The position numbers were made by a program, and so were the translations under genes. Below are positions 17,141-26,807 of a stretch of 64,000 bases of DNA, piece after piece (position 1 is the first letter of the stretch; each line of letters begins with the position of its first letter). The notes beneath the pieces were generated by a model. That model saw nothing but the letters and a program-made list of their open reading frames with translations, was not told the origin of the DNA and searched no databases. The stretch comes from Sinorhizobium sojae CCBAU 05684 (GTDB taxonomy: Bacteria > Pseudomonadota > Alphaproteobacteria > Rhizobiales > Rhizobiaceae), in NCBI RefSeq assembly GCF_002288525.1, contig NZ_CP023068.1, positions 1,054,001 to 1,118,000 on the forward strand, read 5' to 3'.

Positions 17141-18619
17141 ATGCAGGACAAGATCGACCAACTCCGAACATTGCCCGTCGCGCCCCAATCACTTTTCATC
17201 GGCGGCGCATGGCGAGGACCGGTCGGCGGTGCTGTCATTGATGTCATCTCTCCGATCGACGGTAGCAAGCTGACGACCATCGCCGATGCCGGCGCCGAGG
17301 ACGTGGACCTCGCCGTACAAGCGGCGCGTGCCGCCTTCGAAAAGGGTACGTGGTCGAAGGCAGCACCCGCCGAGCGCAAGAAGGTCCTCCTGAGGATTGC
17401 CGAACTGATCGAGAGAAGTGCTTTGGAAATCGCAGTCCTCGGCGTGCGCGATAACGGCACCGAGATCTCGATGGCGCTCAAGGCCGAGCCCGGCAGCGCC
17501 GCGGCCACCTTCCGCTACTATGGCGAGGCGATCGACAAGGTCTATGGCGAGATCGCGCCGACCGCGGAGAACGTCCTCGGACTGGTCCACCGCGAGCCGG
17601 TCGGCGTCGTCGCTGCGATCGTACCGTGGAACTTCCCGATGATGATCGCAGCCTGGAAGATTGCCCCGGCGCTTGCCGCAGGCAATTCAGTCGTTCTAAA
17701 GCCTGCCGAAGGCGCCTCCCTAACTCTGCTGAAGCTCGCAGGTCTGTGCGCCGAGGCTGGTTTGCCCGAAGGTGTTCTGAATGTTGTGACAGGCAGGGGC
17801 GCGGCCTGCGGCGAAGCGCTCGGCTTGCACAACGACATCGACGTGTTGGCATTCACCGGTTCCGGACCAGTGGGCCGACGGCTACTGGAATATTCGGCCA
17901 GGTCAAACCTGAAGCGCGTCTATCTCGAACTCGGTGGTAAGTCGCCAAACATTATCTTTCGCGATGCCACCGATATCGACCAGGCCGCCAGGGTTTCCGC
18001 CCTTGGCATCTTCCGCAATTCCGGCCAGGTCTGCATCGCCGGATCGAGGCTCCTGGTGGAACGATCGATTCATGAGGAATTCTCTGAAAAAGTTGCGAAG
18101 ATCGCTAGACAAATGAAAGTCGGCGACCCGCTTCAGCTCGTCACCGAGGCCGGCGCGATCGCAAGCGAAATCCAGTTGAAGAAAGATCTTTCCTATGCCG
18201 AACAGGCGTTGATGGAGGGGGCTGCATTGCGCACGGGCGGTAAGCGAATACTGGAAGAGACCGGCGGCTATTATATGCAGCCGACCGTCTTCGACGTCAC
18301 GCCGGACATGACCCTCGCGAGGGAAGAGGTCTTCGGGCCCATACTGTCAATCGTTTCCTTCGAGACTGAAGCGGAGGCGCTGCAGATTGCCAATGCCACG
18401 GATTTCGGCCTCGCCTCAGCCGTTTGGACCTCGGACCTGTCGCGGGCGCATCGCATGGTGAGGGGCCTTAGGGCCGGGGTCGTACACGTCAACACCTATG
18501 GCGGCGCGGACAACACCGTTCCGCTCGGGGGCGTCAGGCAATCGGGCAACGGTCACGACAAGTCGCTCCACGCGCTCGACAAGTACGTCAACCTGAAGAC
18601 CGCATGGATTCAGCTTTAG
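17141..18619 (+). CDS. NAD(P)-dependent aldehyde dehydrogenase
   Basis: A 492-residue class 1/2-type aldehyde dehydrogenase. The catalytic cysteine lies in NSGQVCIAGSR, the general base in LELGGKSPN, and the Rossmann segment in AFTGSGPVGR. I chose ATG 17141 (MQDKIDQL), which follows an AAGGA site and gives the usual length. With the transaminase at 11277 it makes an amine-to-acid route. An IS remnant starts about 20 bp after its stop, so its original downstream neighbourhood is lost. Confidence 0.88.
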   Translation: MQDKIDQLRTLPVAPQSLFIGGAWRGPVGGAVIDVISPIDGSKLTTIADAGAEDVDLAVQAARAAFEKGTWSKAAPAERKKVLLRIAELIERSALEIAVLGVRDNGTEISMALKAEPGSAAATFRYYGEAIDKVYGEIAPTAENVLGLVHREPVGVVAAIVPWNFPMMIAAWKIAPALAAGNSVVLKPAEGASLTLLKLAGLCAEAGLPEGVLNVVTGRGAACGEALGLHNDIDVLAFTGSGPVGRRLLEYSARSNLKRVYLELGGKSPNIIFRDATDIDQAARVSALGIFRNSGQVCIAGSRLLVERSIHEEFSEKVAKIARQMKVGDPLQLVTEAGAIASEIQLKKDLSYAEQALMEGAALRTGGKRILEETGGYYMQPTVFDVTPDMTLAREEVFGPILSIVSFETEAEALQIANATDFGLASAVWTSDLSRAHRMVRGLRAGVVHVNTYGGADNTVPLGGVRQSGNGHDKSLHALDKYVNLKTAWIQL

Positions 18620-18640
18620 GCCGTGTGGACTCTTGGGGAT

Positions 18641-19042
18641 TGAACCAACCCGCTTCTTGCGTTCGCGTCGCGACACCCAGAGGCCGGCTTCCATCATCCA
18701 CTGACGCGGCGTCTCCTTGCTGACGGCTATCCGGTGGCGCTCGGCCAGCTTCTCGGCAGCCAGCGTCGGACCGAAATCGGCATAGCGCTCGCGCACGACC
18801 GCTACGGCATAGTCGCGCACGCCGTCGCTGATCCGGTTGTTCGACGGTCGGCCGATCGCCTTGTGCCGGATCGATGCTGCACCATCCGTCCGGATCCGCT
18901 CCAAGAGCCGGCGAACCTGACGCGTGCTCAAGCCCAGGACATGCGCCGCCGAAACAATCGTCATCCGGCCGTCGACGACCTTCGACAGAACCTCAATCCG
19001 CTGCAGATCGCGTTCGCTCATCGCAATCAGTCCCATCCGCAA
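18641..19042 (-). pseudogene. Truncated ISNCY-like transposase, N-terminal part
   Basis: From the ATG at 19042, about 134 codons encode the helix-turn-helix part of an ISNCY-type transposase (LQRIEVLSKVV, LSTRQVRRLLERI). The segment AVSKETPRQWMMEAGLWVSR is nearly identical to the complete copy at 19313-20767, and the DNA matches closely from about 18645. The DDE catalytic part is absent. Reading on leads into the end of the aldehyde dehydrogenase gene in antisense. The break therefore lies near 18640. Confidence 0.8.
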
Positions 19043-19123
19043 TCTCCCACGTCATTGAAAACGCGGGGAGAGTGACATTCTTACTTTGCAGAAACAGGAC
19101 ACTTCAACTTTGCGGCTACACAA
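19043..19123. repeat. Terminal repeats of the truncated ISNCY-like element
   Basis: Two similar subterminal units, GACATTCTTACTTTGCAG and GACACTTCAACTTTGCGG, stand about 25 bp apart upstream of the truncated transposase start. Such repeated ends are usual for this IS type. They differ from the ends of the neighbouring complete element, so the fragment comes from a related but separate insertion. Confidence 0.5.
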
Positions 19124-20905
19124 GATGTCACAGCTATTTAAAGAAGAGACAAAGTAGTCAACTTAGAAATGCGACTTCATCCTATCCATTATTACTGCGT
19201 TTTCAAGTTGATATGTTTACAAAGTACGCAGACCCAAGCCGCCGGCCGGGTGGAGCTGGTCAGGGTTGCGCAGCCCGGTCGGCGGCGGATGGCTCCAGCT
19301 GCAAAATAAACTTCAGCTTTGAGAGCTCGAACCCGTCGGATGCTCGGCTGCCTTCAATCTTGCCAGAGACTGCTGCCGCCGGGCGATCACCACAGGATCG
19401 TTGGTGAAATCCGTCCTCCTGCCAGGCTTCGTGCCGCGCTTTTGGTAGCCATTGCTTTGGCTGCCGTCGGGAATGCCGAACATATGGTCCGTCTGGCCGG
19501 TGCGACGCGGCCCGCTTTTGCTGCGCTGTTGCTCTCGGCCGGCCTGCATCTCGGCCACTAGCGCCAGCATGTCATCGAGGCGCTTGTTCTCAACCACCTC
19601 GGATCGGTGCACCGAGCGCAGCGTGTCGAAGGTTCTGTAGGGCAGGGACGTCCCCTCGTGGGTGATCTCAAGACGGCCATCGGGATAGTCGCAGACAATG
19701 ACCTTCTTGCCGGCGAGCGTCTTGGCGATATCCGTCGGATCGAGGATGAATTGCACCTTGTCATAGCGCAGCGTCAGGGCCTGCGACAGCTTGCGGATCT
19801 CCTTGCGGCACATGGCACCATCGAGGTTCTCATGCGCGGCAAACGGCCGATGCATGTCCTTCGGATTGCGCGGTTCCTTGCCAAAGCGACGATTGAAATC
19901 CGCGATGAACTCCGGCGCATAGGCATTGGCCGCCGCAATCGTGTCGATGCCGCGCAGCCGCAGTTCCTTGACCAGACGATCCTGCAGCGTCTGGTTGGCG
20001 CGCTCGACGCGTCCCTTGGCCTGCGGGGTATTGGCGCAGATGATGTCGATGTTGAGCTCATAAAGAGCCCGCCCGAACTGCGTCAGGCCACTGGTCCTGT
20101 CCTTCTTGGAAGCATGGGTCGTGCGGAAGATGCCATGCTTGTCGCTGTAGAAGGCGATCGGCTTGCCCCATTGCTGCAGATAGGCCCTCGTTGCGTGAAA
20201 ATAGTCGAAGGTGTTCTCTGAAGCCGCAAAGCGCAGATGCAACAGCTTGCCGGTGGCGTCGTCGATATAGACGAGCAGGGCGCATTTGGGGCCGCGGTTC
20301 TCGAACCACCAATGATGCGAGCCATCGATCTGAATGAGTTCGCCGAAACAATCGCGCCGGCCGCGCGGCTGGAAAACCCGCTTCTTGCGTTCGCGTCGCG
20401 ACACCCAGAGGCCGGCTTCCATCATCCACTGACGCAGCGTCTCCTTGCTGACGGCTATCCGGTGGCGTTCGAGCAGCTTCTCGGTGGCCAACGTTGGTCC
20501 GAAATCCACGTAATGCTCACGCACCAGGTCGAGCACCAGGTTGCGGAAGTCCTCACTGTGGCGCCGGTTGCTCGGCCGGCCGCGCTTCTTCGAGACCAGA
20601 CCGTCGGCGCCGGCACGATCATAGGCCTGCAACAGCCGGTGCACCTGACTGCGACTGAGACCGAGCAACGCGGCCGCCTCGACGACAGTCAGGCTACGCC
20701 CGCGAATCTGTTGGATGAGTTCAAGACGATGCAATTCCTTCTGCGACATGGTGATCAAACAAGACATGACGACTCCGAACGCTCATGGTCTCAACCACGC
20801 TTCACGTCGCCAGTCTTCCTTCCAAACGTTGACGTTTGACCAGCATCCCAAGAGGCGACGACTGTCGCATCTCTAACTGGTGCATATGTCGCATCTCTAA
20901 AATGT
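19124..20905 (-). mobile_element. ISNCY-like insertion sequence, apparently complete
   Basis: The element carries one full transposase gene. At its right end GTCGCATCTCTAA occurs twice at 24-bp spacing (20864 and 20888). At its left end the inverted match TTAGAAATGCGAC lies at 19163, with a weaker outer unit near 19139. These define an element of roughly 1.75 kb. The exact ends and any target duplication could not be fixed; the bounds are approximate. Confidence 0.6.
19313..20767 (-). CDS. ISNCY-family transposase
   Basis: A 484-residue transposase with an N-terminal helix-turn-helix (VVEAAALLGLSRSQVHRLL), a second DNA-binding segment and a DDE integrase core. Core markers are LIQIDGSHHWWF (first Asp) and FYSDKHGIF (second Asp), followed by TPQAKGRVERANQTLQDRLV with the Glu. 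The tail is basic and low in complexity (EHPTGSSSQS end). It looks intact, so the element may still be active. The start at 20767 is the longest reading; ATG 20749 (MSQKELHRL) is an alternative. Confidence 0.85.
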   Translation of the reverse strand: MSCLITMSQKELHRLELIQQIRGRSLTVVEAAALLGLSRSQVHRLLQAYDRAGADGLVSKKRGRPSNRRHSEDFRNLVLDLVREHYVDFGPTLATEKLLERHRIAVSKETLRQWMMEAGLWVSRRERKKRVFQPRGRRDCFGELIQIDGSHHWWFENRGPKCALLVYIDDATGKLLHLRFAASENTFDYFHATRAYLQQWGKPIAFYSDKHGIFRTTHASKKDRTSGLTQFGRALYELNIDIICANTPQAKGRVERANQTLQDRLVKELRLRGIDTIAAANAYAPEFIADFNRRFGKEPRNPKDMHRPFAAHENLDGAMCRKEIRKLSQALTLRYDKVQFILDPTDIAKTLAGKKVIVCDYPDGRLEITHEGTSLPYRTFDTLRSVHRSEVVENKRLDDMLALVAEMQAGREQQRSKSGPRRTGQTDHMFGIPDGSQSNGYQKRGTKPGRRTDFTNDPVVIARRQQSLARLKAAEHPTGSSSQS

Positions 20906-20913
20906 CGTGTGAA

Positions 20914-22017
20914 TTCATGCCGAACTGCGACTTGCGCGTGTGACGCTACCCGACACGTCGTATTTGCGCGAGCAGTTTCTTGCGGAAGACTTCCGCGGGC
21001 GTTCGGTAGCCTAAGCATTTCCGCGGTGTCGAGTTGAGCCGGTCGCAGATGTCCCTGAGCTCGCCGTCGCTGATCGACAGGGGATCGACCTCTCTCGAAA
21101 GCCATTTGCGAACCCGGCCATTGGTGTTCTCGACCGTGCCTTTCTGCCAGGGCGACTGCGGGTCACAGAACCATGTCTGCGTTCCGATGCCAGCCTGCAG
21201 ATAGGGCCATTCGCTGAACTCAGTGCCACGGTCGAAGGTGATCGAGCGTCGAGCAGCGTGGGGCAGGGGTTGGAGCACCTCAATCAGCCCGTCCATGATC
21301 GGCTTGGATTGCCGGTCGTTGTTGCGCAGGAAGACAGCAAAGCGGCTGACCCGCTCCACCAGTGACGTCACGTTGGCCTTGCCGAACTTCTTGCGAAACT
21401 GAATGAGATCGCACTCCCAATGCCCGAACTGTTTGCGTTCGGCGACAGTATCAGGACGGTGAAGAATGTTGAGTTCCGGGCTGAAGCGGCGACCGTGACG
21501 CCGTCGGGCATGCCGCGGTCTGCGTCTCGCACGACGCTCCGGCAGGTGCCGCCACAGCTTGATGGCCTGGCCGTCTGCGGAATAGGCGAACTTGTAGATC
21601 GTCTCATAACTGACGCAAATCGGATGGCGCTCCAGCCGCATGCGGCCGGCGATCTGCTGTGGCGACCAGCCATGCATGATGCGCTCGACCACCGATTGGC
21701 GCACATGGACGAAGCGGGCGAGCTTGCGCAGCTTGGCTCTGCGTTCACGTGCCATCTCGTTGGCGGTCACGCAATAGTAGCCGCTGAGATCCGGCATCTG
21801 CGCATCCTCAAACGCATTGCGCTTGAGCTCGCGGAAAATCGTCGAACGATGCCGTCCGAGCTTCTCGGCGATGACCGTGGCGCTGAGGCCGGCCGCTCGC
21901 CAGCGAGCGATCCTGCGACGTTCATCCATATCGATCTGGGAGTAGGTGCGTCTCATGAGCATTCCTTGCGAGTGATAACCCATTGGTATCTATCGCAAGT
22001 CGCACTTCATCCTTGAA
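20914..22017 (-). mobile_element. IS30-family insertion sequence
   Basis: A single IS30 transposase gene is bounded by imperfect inverted repeats sharing GCGACTTGCG: TTCATGCC..GACTTGCG at 20914-20936 and its partner at 21994-22017. It abuts the right end of the ISNCY-like element, with only about 10 bp between them. Precise ends and the short target duplication typical of IS30 were not resolved. Confidence 0.65.
20946..21956 (-). CDS. IS30-family transposase
   Basis: A 336-residue IS30-type transposase. The N-terminal helix-turn-helix reads LSATVIAEKLGRHRSTIFREL. The DDE triad is visible in HWECDLI, TFDRGTEF and WQKGTVENTNGRVR, with the usual 33-residue spacing region before the Glu. I chose ATG 21956 (MRRTYSQIDMDERR) because AAGGA lies 6 bp upstream; two further ATGs stand just ahead of it. 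The gene appears intact. Confidence 0.9.
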   Translation of the reverse strand: MRRTYSQIDMDERRRIARWRAAGLSATVIAEKLGRHRSTIFRELKRNAFEDAQMPDLSGYYCVTANEMARERRAKLRKLARFVHVRQSVVERIMHGWSPQQIAGRMRLERHPICVSYETIYKFAYSADGQAIKLWRHLPERRARRRPRHARRRHGRRFSPELNILHRPDTVAERKQFGHWECDLIQFRKKFGKANVTSLVERVSRFAVFLRNNDRQSKPIMDGLIEVLQPLPHAARRSITFDRGTEFSEWPYLQAGIGTQTWFCDPQSPWQKGTVENTNGRVRKWLSREVDPLSISDGELRDICDRLNSTPRKCLGYRTPAEVFRKKLLAQIRRVG

Positions 22018-22309
22018 CCCACCTCGCTACACCTCAAAATCGCGTAATCTATGTTATGGAACAGGGGTGCGATTTCGTCTGTGTTGCTTTTTGCGCCTGA
22101 ACCGCCGATTACACGGTTGTGACTTTGCTCGCATAGAGACCGTCGTTCTCGTCGGCGATATCGCTCTCCTAAACGAGGTCGTCTGCGCGTCTCTTAAATC
22201 CTTGGATCGCGAGTACAACTTGGCATTCCGCGCCGTCTCATTGACGTGCCCAATAATCGTCGATCAGGCTGATAGTCACTGATTCAGCGATTTGCTTGGG
22301 GCGGTGCAT

Positions 22310-22781
22310 CGACCTTGTACACGTTGAAGCCCGGCATAAAGAAAGACCCTGTGCGACGCTGGGCTCTCCCTGACCGCATCTTCTTCGGAAATGGTGCGTG
22401 TGCCATTCTCGCCGGAGTGTTTGCAGGAAGCACCCCTCCCTGGATCGTATCATCCCTGGCGAAGGCTTTGCGGGAAACCATATCTTCGTGACCGACGGCG
22501 TCGTCGCTTTCGACCATCACGGCTATTCGCTTAGGAATCGACTGCTGTCGTATCATACGAGTGGATGGGCGAACCGATATCCGGAAGGTTGGAATTGCCG
22601 CCTCGAGCATGTCAGCTTCAATCTGCTCGATAGACGCGATCTTAACGACAACAAGATGCTCGGGCCCGAACAGTATCTCCACGACCCGATAGTTCGTGCC
22701 CAAAGGTTCCTTGATCGAGTGAACCATATGGACCCGAGCGCACGAGCACGCGCCAAGCACCGCGTTCACATCGCTGTCTGA
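22310..22781 (+). pseudogene. Frameshifted conserved hypothetical protein
   Basis: Two reading frames that overlap near 22425-22445 together give one plausible protein. The first part contains LPDRIFFGNGACAILAGVFAG; the second continues DRIIPGEGFAGNHIFVTDG, then FDHHGYSLRNRLL and MLGPEQYLHDPIVRAQRFL. I recall similar uncharacterised proteins of about 150 residues as uninterrupted genes in Alphaproteobacteria. No start codon is clear. A frame change therefore probably disabled this copy, next to the IS elements. The function is unknown. Confidence 0.6.
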
Positions 22782-23509
22782 TTTGTCAATTTCACCGATT
22801 ATCGAATATTCCATCGGCGCGCAGTGCCGCATTCGGGCGGGTTATCCGAGTCTCTTCCTGTTTCGACGATGCGCGAGCACGCGCCATCCGGGATTTTACT
22901 ATGCCATTTGCAATCCGGCGTAGGTGCGGGTTCGATCGCCGTCTGTTTTAGTTAGAGTCTTCGCAGTATAGCCTTATGCACGCCGTATTTTCGTCATGAA
23001 AGTTAGCATTATCCCGGCCCGACGAGCACTCAGGCTGTTCTACTAAGTCTTAGTCAGGACAATGTATTTATCGGCAGTCACCCTTTCAGGGATACTGACG
23101 ATGAATATTGTTCGGATCAGAGAGGTATTTCGTTGAATTACTCTCACCCAACAATGCCTTTGCTTGACGCGGAAAGGTTGAGCCACTCAGTCGCCTAAGG
23201 CTAGGATTTTTTAGATGAATTCAAGAGCTCTGACCGAGCCGATCCGCTTCTGGGCGCGACAGCAATACAACCGTACCGACCAATTATGAGGAGGCCGTTG
23301 ATACGACTGCGGACACATCCCGCTTGCCACATCGAGTTGGCGGGCGCCGATGCGATGAAAGACCAGCGCGTGACCAGTAAGATGTGGTTTCCGTCGGGAG
23401 TGAATTTGCATGAGATTTCGGCTTGCCACCCGCCTTACTGCCCCGTGGTCAGAGTCTTGATGATGATCAGGAATACAACGTTCGACAGAGCTTCATTGGG
23501 TTATACTAT
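22782..23509. other. Long non-coding stretch upstream of the type I secretion genes
   Basis: About 730 bp with no reading frame that I can support on either strand. It is more AT-rich than its surroundings and shows no clear repeat or RNA-like structure. It lies between IS debris and the secretion operon, so it may hold that operon's promoter or eroded mobile DNA. Confidence 0.5.
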
Positions 23510-25297
23510 ATGAAAAGTCCTTCGCCGCAGATTCGATCACCGCTCGCCCGAGCCTTGCGCGAGATCCGCCCGGGTCTCATCGCTGCCGGGGGCATCTCGC
23601 TCTTCGTAAATCTTCTCATGTTCGTGTCTCCGCTGTACACGATGCAGATCTATGATCGTGTGCTAACGAGCCGCAACGAAGTCACGCTCGTCATGATCTC
23701 GCTGATCGTGGGCGTGCTGCTGGTGACCTATGTGGCCCTCGAACATTGCCGGAGTCGTATCCTGGTGCAGGCCGGCGTGCGGTTCGACCGGCTCTTGTCC
23801 GGCCCCGCCTTTGAGGCGGCGCTCTCCTCTGCGCTGCGTTCACGTGGATCCCATCACGCACAGACCCTGCGCGATCTCGACCTCATGCGGGAGATCCTTT
23901 CGGGCGGCGTTATGATGGCACTGATGGACGCACCCTGGGCCCCGATCTACCTCGCGGTCTGTTTTCTGCTCCACCCGCTGATCGGTATTGTGGCCCTGGT
24001 TGGCGCAGTGGCTATCGTGACGATCGCGTTCGTGAATGAGCGCGCCACGAAAGGTTTGCTCATGCGAGCCTCGGTCACAAATATTCGCGCGATCGACAGG
24101 CTGGGCTCCTCTTTGCGTAACGCAGAGGCAATACGGGGGCTCGGCATGGGGTCCGCTGTCCAGTCGCGGTGCACCGGCCTCCGCCAGGAGGCGCTCAGTT
24201 ACTCCGTCGGCGCGGGCGAGCGCGGGGGAAGTCTTCTCGCCTTGTCCAAGTTCCTGCGTATGGCTCTTCAGATCTCCATGATGGGCGTAGGCGCGTACCT
24301 GGCTATTAACCAGGAGATCTCCGGGGGTGTCTTGTTCGCGGCGTCGCTTATCATGGGGCGGGCGCTTGCCCCAATTGAGATGATGGTGGGGCAATGGAAA
24401 GCTATCGTGACCGCGCGCGGCGCTCACACACGCCTCGAGCGCATCTTCGAAGAGAACCCGCCCACTGCCGGACGCATGCATCTGCCCGACGCTATGGGTA
24501 CGGTCTCCGTCGAGAACCTTGGCGTCCGTGCCCCCGGCACGAATACGCCGGTCGTCATCGGCGCGACGTTTACGCTGAATGCCGGAGAGGTCGTCGCCCT
24601 TGTGGGGCCATCAGGCTCTGGCAAATCGTCGCTAGCGCGAGCGCTTGTGGGTGCCTGGCCCCCGGCGCAAGGATGCGTGCGCCTCGACGGCAACGATTTA
24701 CGCCATTTTAATCCGGACCAACTTGGCTCCGCGCTCGGCTACTTACCCCAGAATGTCGAGCTGTTCTCGGGTTCCGTGCGCGACAACATCGCGCGCTTCC
24801 GGGCAGACGCGGCCGACGCACAGGTGATCGAGGCGGCAACACAGGCCTCCGCGCACGAGTTGATCCAGTGCCTTCCCGACGGATATTTGACCGATCTCGG
24901 TGAGGACGGGATCGGACTATCAGGTGGGCAGCGGCAGCGGGTCGGTCTTGCGCGAGCCCTGTTCGGCAAGCCGAGTTTCGTCGTGCTCGACGAGCCTGAT
25001 GCCAATTTGGATGGCGATGGCAATCGGGCACTGGTCCAGGCCATCGAAAGGCTGAGGAGCGAACGAAAGACTGTTGTGATCGTGACCCACAGGCCGAACT
25101 TCCTCGCCGTCGTGGACCGAATTATCATCATGCAAGAAGGGCGGGTGGCGCAGATCGGCAGTCGGGATCAATTGCTGCCCTCGCTCATTGGCCCCAATGT
25201 AGCGTCGGCGCAGCGGCGACCCGTCTGGGAGGGGGAGCGTGCCGGATCGCCGGCATTAGCCTCGACTCCCCTACACCGGCCGCGCGTCGATGCATAG
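23510..25297 (+). CDS. Type I secretion ABC transporter (PrtD/HlyB-like, no peptidase domain)
   Basis: A 595-residue fused permease-ATPase. The N-terminal half has about five or six membrane segments (FVNLLMFVSPLYTMQIYDRV is typical of PrtD-type exporters). The C-terminal ATPase shows Walker A GPSGSGKSS, signature LSGGQRQRVGLARAL and Walker B FVVLDEPDANLD. There is no C39 peptidase domain. It would energise export of a C-terminally tagged protein from cytoplasm to outside. I placed the start at ATG 23510, where the conserved sequence begins; the ribosome site is weak. The adaptor gene follows directly. Confidence 0.88.
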   Translation: MKSPSPQIRSPLARALREIRPGLIAAGGISLFVNLLMFVSPLYTMQIYDRVLTSRNEVTLVMISLIVGVLLVTYVALEHCRSRILVQAGVRFDRLLSGPAFEAALSSALRSRGSHHAQTLRDLDLMREILSGGVMMALMDAPWAPIYLAVCFLLHPLIGIVALVGAVAIVTIAFVNERATKGLLMRASVTNIRAIDRLGSSLRNAEAIRGLGMGSAVQSRCTGLRQEALSYSVGAGERGGSLLALSKFLRMALQISMMGVGAYLAINQEISGGVLFAASLIMGRALAPIEMMVGQWKAIVTARGAHTRLERIFEENPPTAGRMHLPDAMGTVSVENLGVRAPGTNTPVVIGATFTLNAGEVVALVGPSGSGKSSLARALVGAWPPAQGCVRLDGNDLRHFNPDQLGSALGYLPQNVELFSGSVRDNIARFRADAADAQVIEAATQASAHELIQCLPDGYLTDLGEDGIGLSGGQRQRVGLARALFGKPSFVVLDEPDANLDGDGNRALVQAIERLRSERKTVVIVTHRPNFLAVVDRIIIMQEGRVAQIGSRDQLLPSLIGPNVASAQRRPVWEGERAGSPALASTPLHRPRVDA

Positions 25298-25310
25298 CGC
25301 GAGGTTAACA

Positions 25311-26807
25311 ATGAAGCCTGACACCTCTCAACGAACCACAGCCATGGCGCGCGGGCGCGAACTCCTCGTGCAAGCTGCCCGTTCGAACGTTGCCGCCGCC
25401 GGTACAAGGGCGGTAGGTGCAGTTCTCTTGCGTAAAGGACGGGTGGATCGAGCCGCCTTCCCGTCGGTTTCCGAGCAGCCAGATATTGCTGCCCCAACCC
25501 ACGAGCCGGCGCACGCAAACCTCTCCGGCGACTGGGGCAAGCCGGCGCGGATCGGGTTGGGCATCGTCGTGCTGACCTTCGGTGTCCTCGGCGGATGGAC
25601 CGCTCTGGCAAGGCTTGACAGCGCGGTGATCGCTTCGGGTACAGTCATGGTCGAAACGGACCGCAAGGCAATTCAGCACCTTGCGGGCGGCATCGTGCGT
25701 GAGGTTCTCGTCTCGCCCAATGCGCATGTGAGCGAGGGGGAGGTGCTCGTGCGCCTTGACCCCACCGAGGCGCGGGCCGAGGGGGAAATAGCGAGGTCCG
25801 CCGTTTTCTCGCTGCTTGCCGAAAAGGCTCGGCTGCAAGCGGAGTTGGACGGGGCCGACATGGTTACCTTCCCGCGCGAACTCACGCGCGCTGCGAACGC
25901 GCCCCTTGCCCAACGCGCGATGCAAGATCAGTTGCGTTTGTTCCTAAAGCGACGCTTGGCCCGTACCAACGACGTTTCTATTCTACAGGAACGCATCGCC
26001 CAGTCCGAACAGCGGATCGAGGCCTTAGAATCCCAACACGAGGCTGTCCGCTTACAGATCGAGAGCGTCACGGAGGAACACGACAAGCTGGCGCCGCTGG
26101 CCGGCAAGGGCATCATTCCGGTTACGCGACTAATCGAGCTCAAACGGCGGCAAGCCGAACTTCAAGGTCAGCTGGGGGCATTCGTGGCGGACATGGCTGG
26201 TGAACGCCACACGATCAGCGAGGCGCGGCTCCAGATCGAGCAAGTCGGGCGTAAGGCCTTTGAGGAGGTCTCGGCACAGCTTGCCGAGACCAGCGCGAAG
26301 CTGGCAGACGCCGGCGAAAAGCTCCACGTGGCCGATGACGTGCTCAACCGCACCGAGATACGCGCACCTCGCTCCGGGCGGGTCGTTGGCTTTAATGTCC
26401 ACACGATAGGAGCCGTCGTTCGCCCGGGCGAAACCTTGATGGAAATCGTTCCCGACGACGACACTCTGATCGTTTCGGCGAAGATGTCGACGGTGGACAT
26501 CAACAATGTTGTCGAGGGCCTGCCTGCCGAGATCCGACTTCCTTCGTTCAAGGCCCGCTCGACTCCAATCGCGATCGGAGAGGTAAAGGCGGTTGCTGCC
26601 GACGCGCTTCATGACGAAGTGACACGGGAGCCCTACTATGAGCTCAAGGTTTCCGTGCAGGTGTCTAACTTTCCCGAAGAAGTCCGCGCAAAGCTCCGGC
26701 CCGGCATGCCGGCGGAGGTGATCGTCGCTACCGGCGAAAGGACCGTGTTGTCCTACCTGACCCAGCCGCTGACGGACGCCTTCCGGCTCGGCATGCGCGA
26801 GAACTGA
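25311..26807 (+). CDS. HlyD-family type I secretion adaptor
   Basis: A 498-residue membrane fusion protein with one N-terminal membrane helix (IGLGIVVLTFGVLGGWTALA). A lipoyl half-motif, TDRKAIQHLAGGIVREVLV, follows, then a long coiled coil and the second lipoyl half with RAPRSGRVVGF. It bridges the inner-membrane ABC protein and a TolC-like channel. ATG 25311 has GAGG 6 bp upstream; ATG 25290 overlaps the transporter stop and is less likely. No TolC homologue and no RTX substrate gene is in the window. Confidence 0.88.
   Translation: MKPDTSQRTTAMARGRELLVQAARSNVAAAGTRAVGAVLLRKGRVDRAAFPSVSEQPDIAAPTHEPAHANLSGDWGKPARIGLGIVVLTFGVLGGWTALARLDSAVIASGTVMVETDRKAIQHLAGGIVREVLVSPNAHVSEGEVLVRLDPTEARAEGEIARSAVFSLLAEKARLQAELDGADMVTFPRELTRAANAPLAQRAMQDQLRLFLKRRLARTNDVSILQERIAQSEQRIEALESQHEAVRLQIESVTEEHDKLAPLAGKGIIPVTRLIELKRRQAELQGQLGAFVADMAGERHTISEARLQIEQVGRKAFEEVSAQLAETSAKLADAGEKLHVADDVLNRTEIRAPRSGRVVGFNVHTIGAVVRPGETLMEIVPDDDTLIVSAKMSTVDINNVVEGLPAEIRLPSFKARSTPIAIGEVKAVAADALHDEVTREPYYELKVSVQVSNFPEEVRAKLRPGMPAEVIVATGERTVLSYLTQPLTDAFRLGMREN

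Noticed and set aside
22284..22832. Minus-strand frame of 182 codons
   Set aside because: The opposite strand gives a better protein with known-looking segments across two frames; the minus-strand product has no family features.
23286..23513. Small frame of 75 codons ahead of the type I secretion gene
   Set aside because: No ribosome site and no recognisable sequence; it overlaps the start of the transporter gene.
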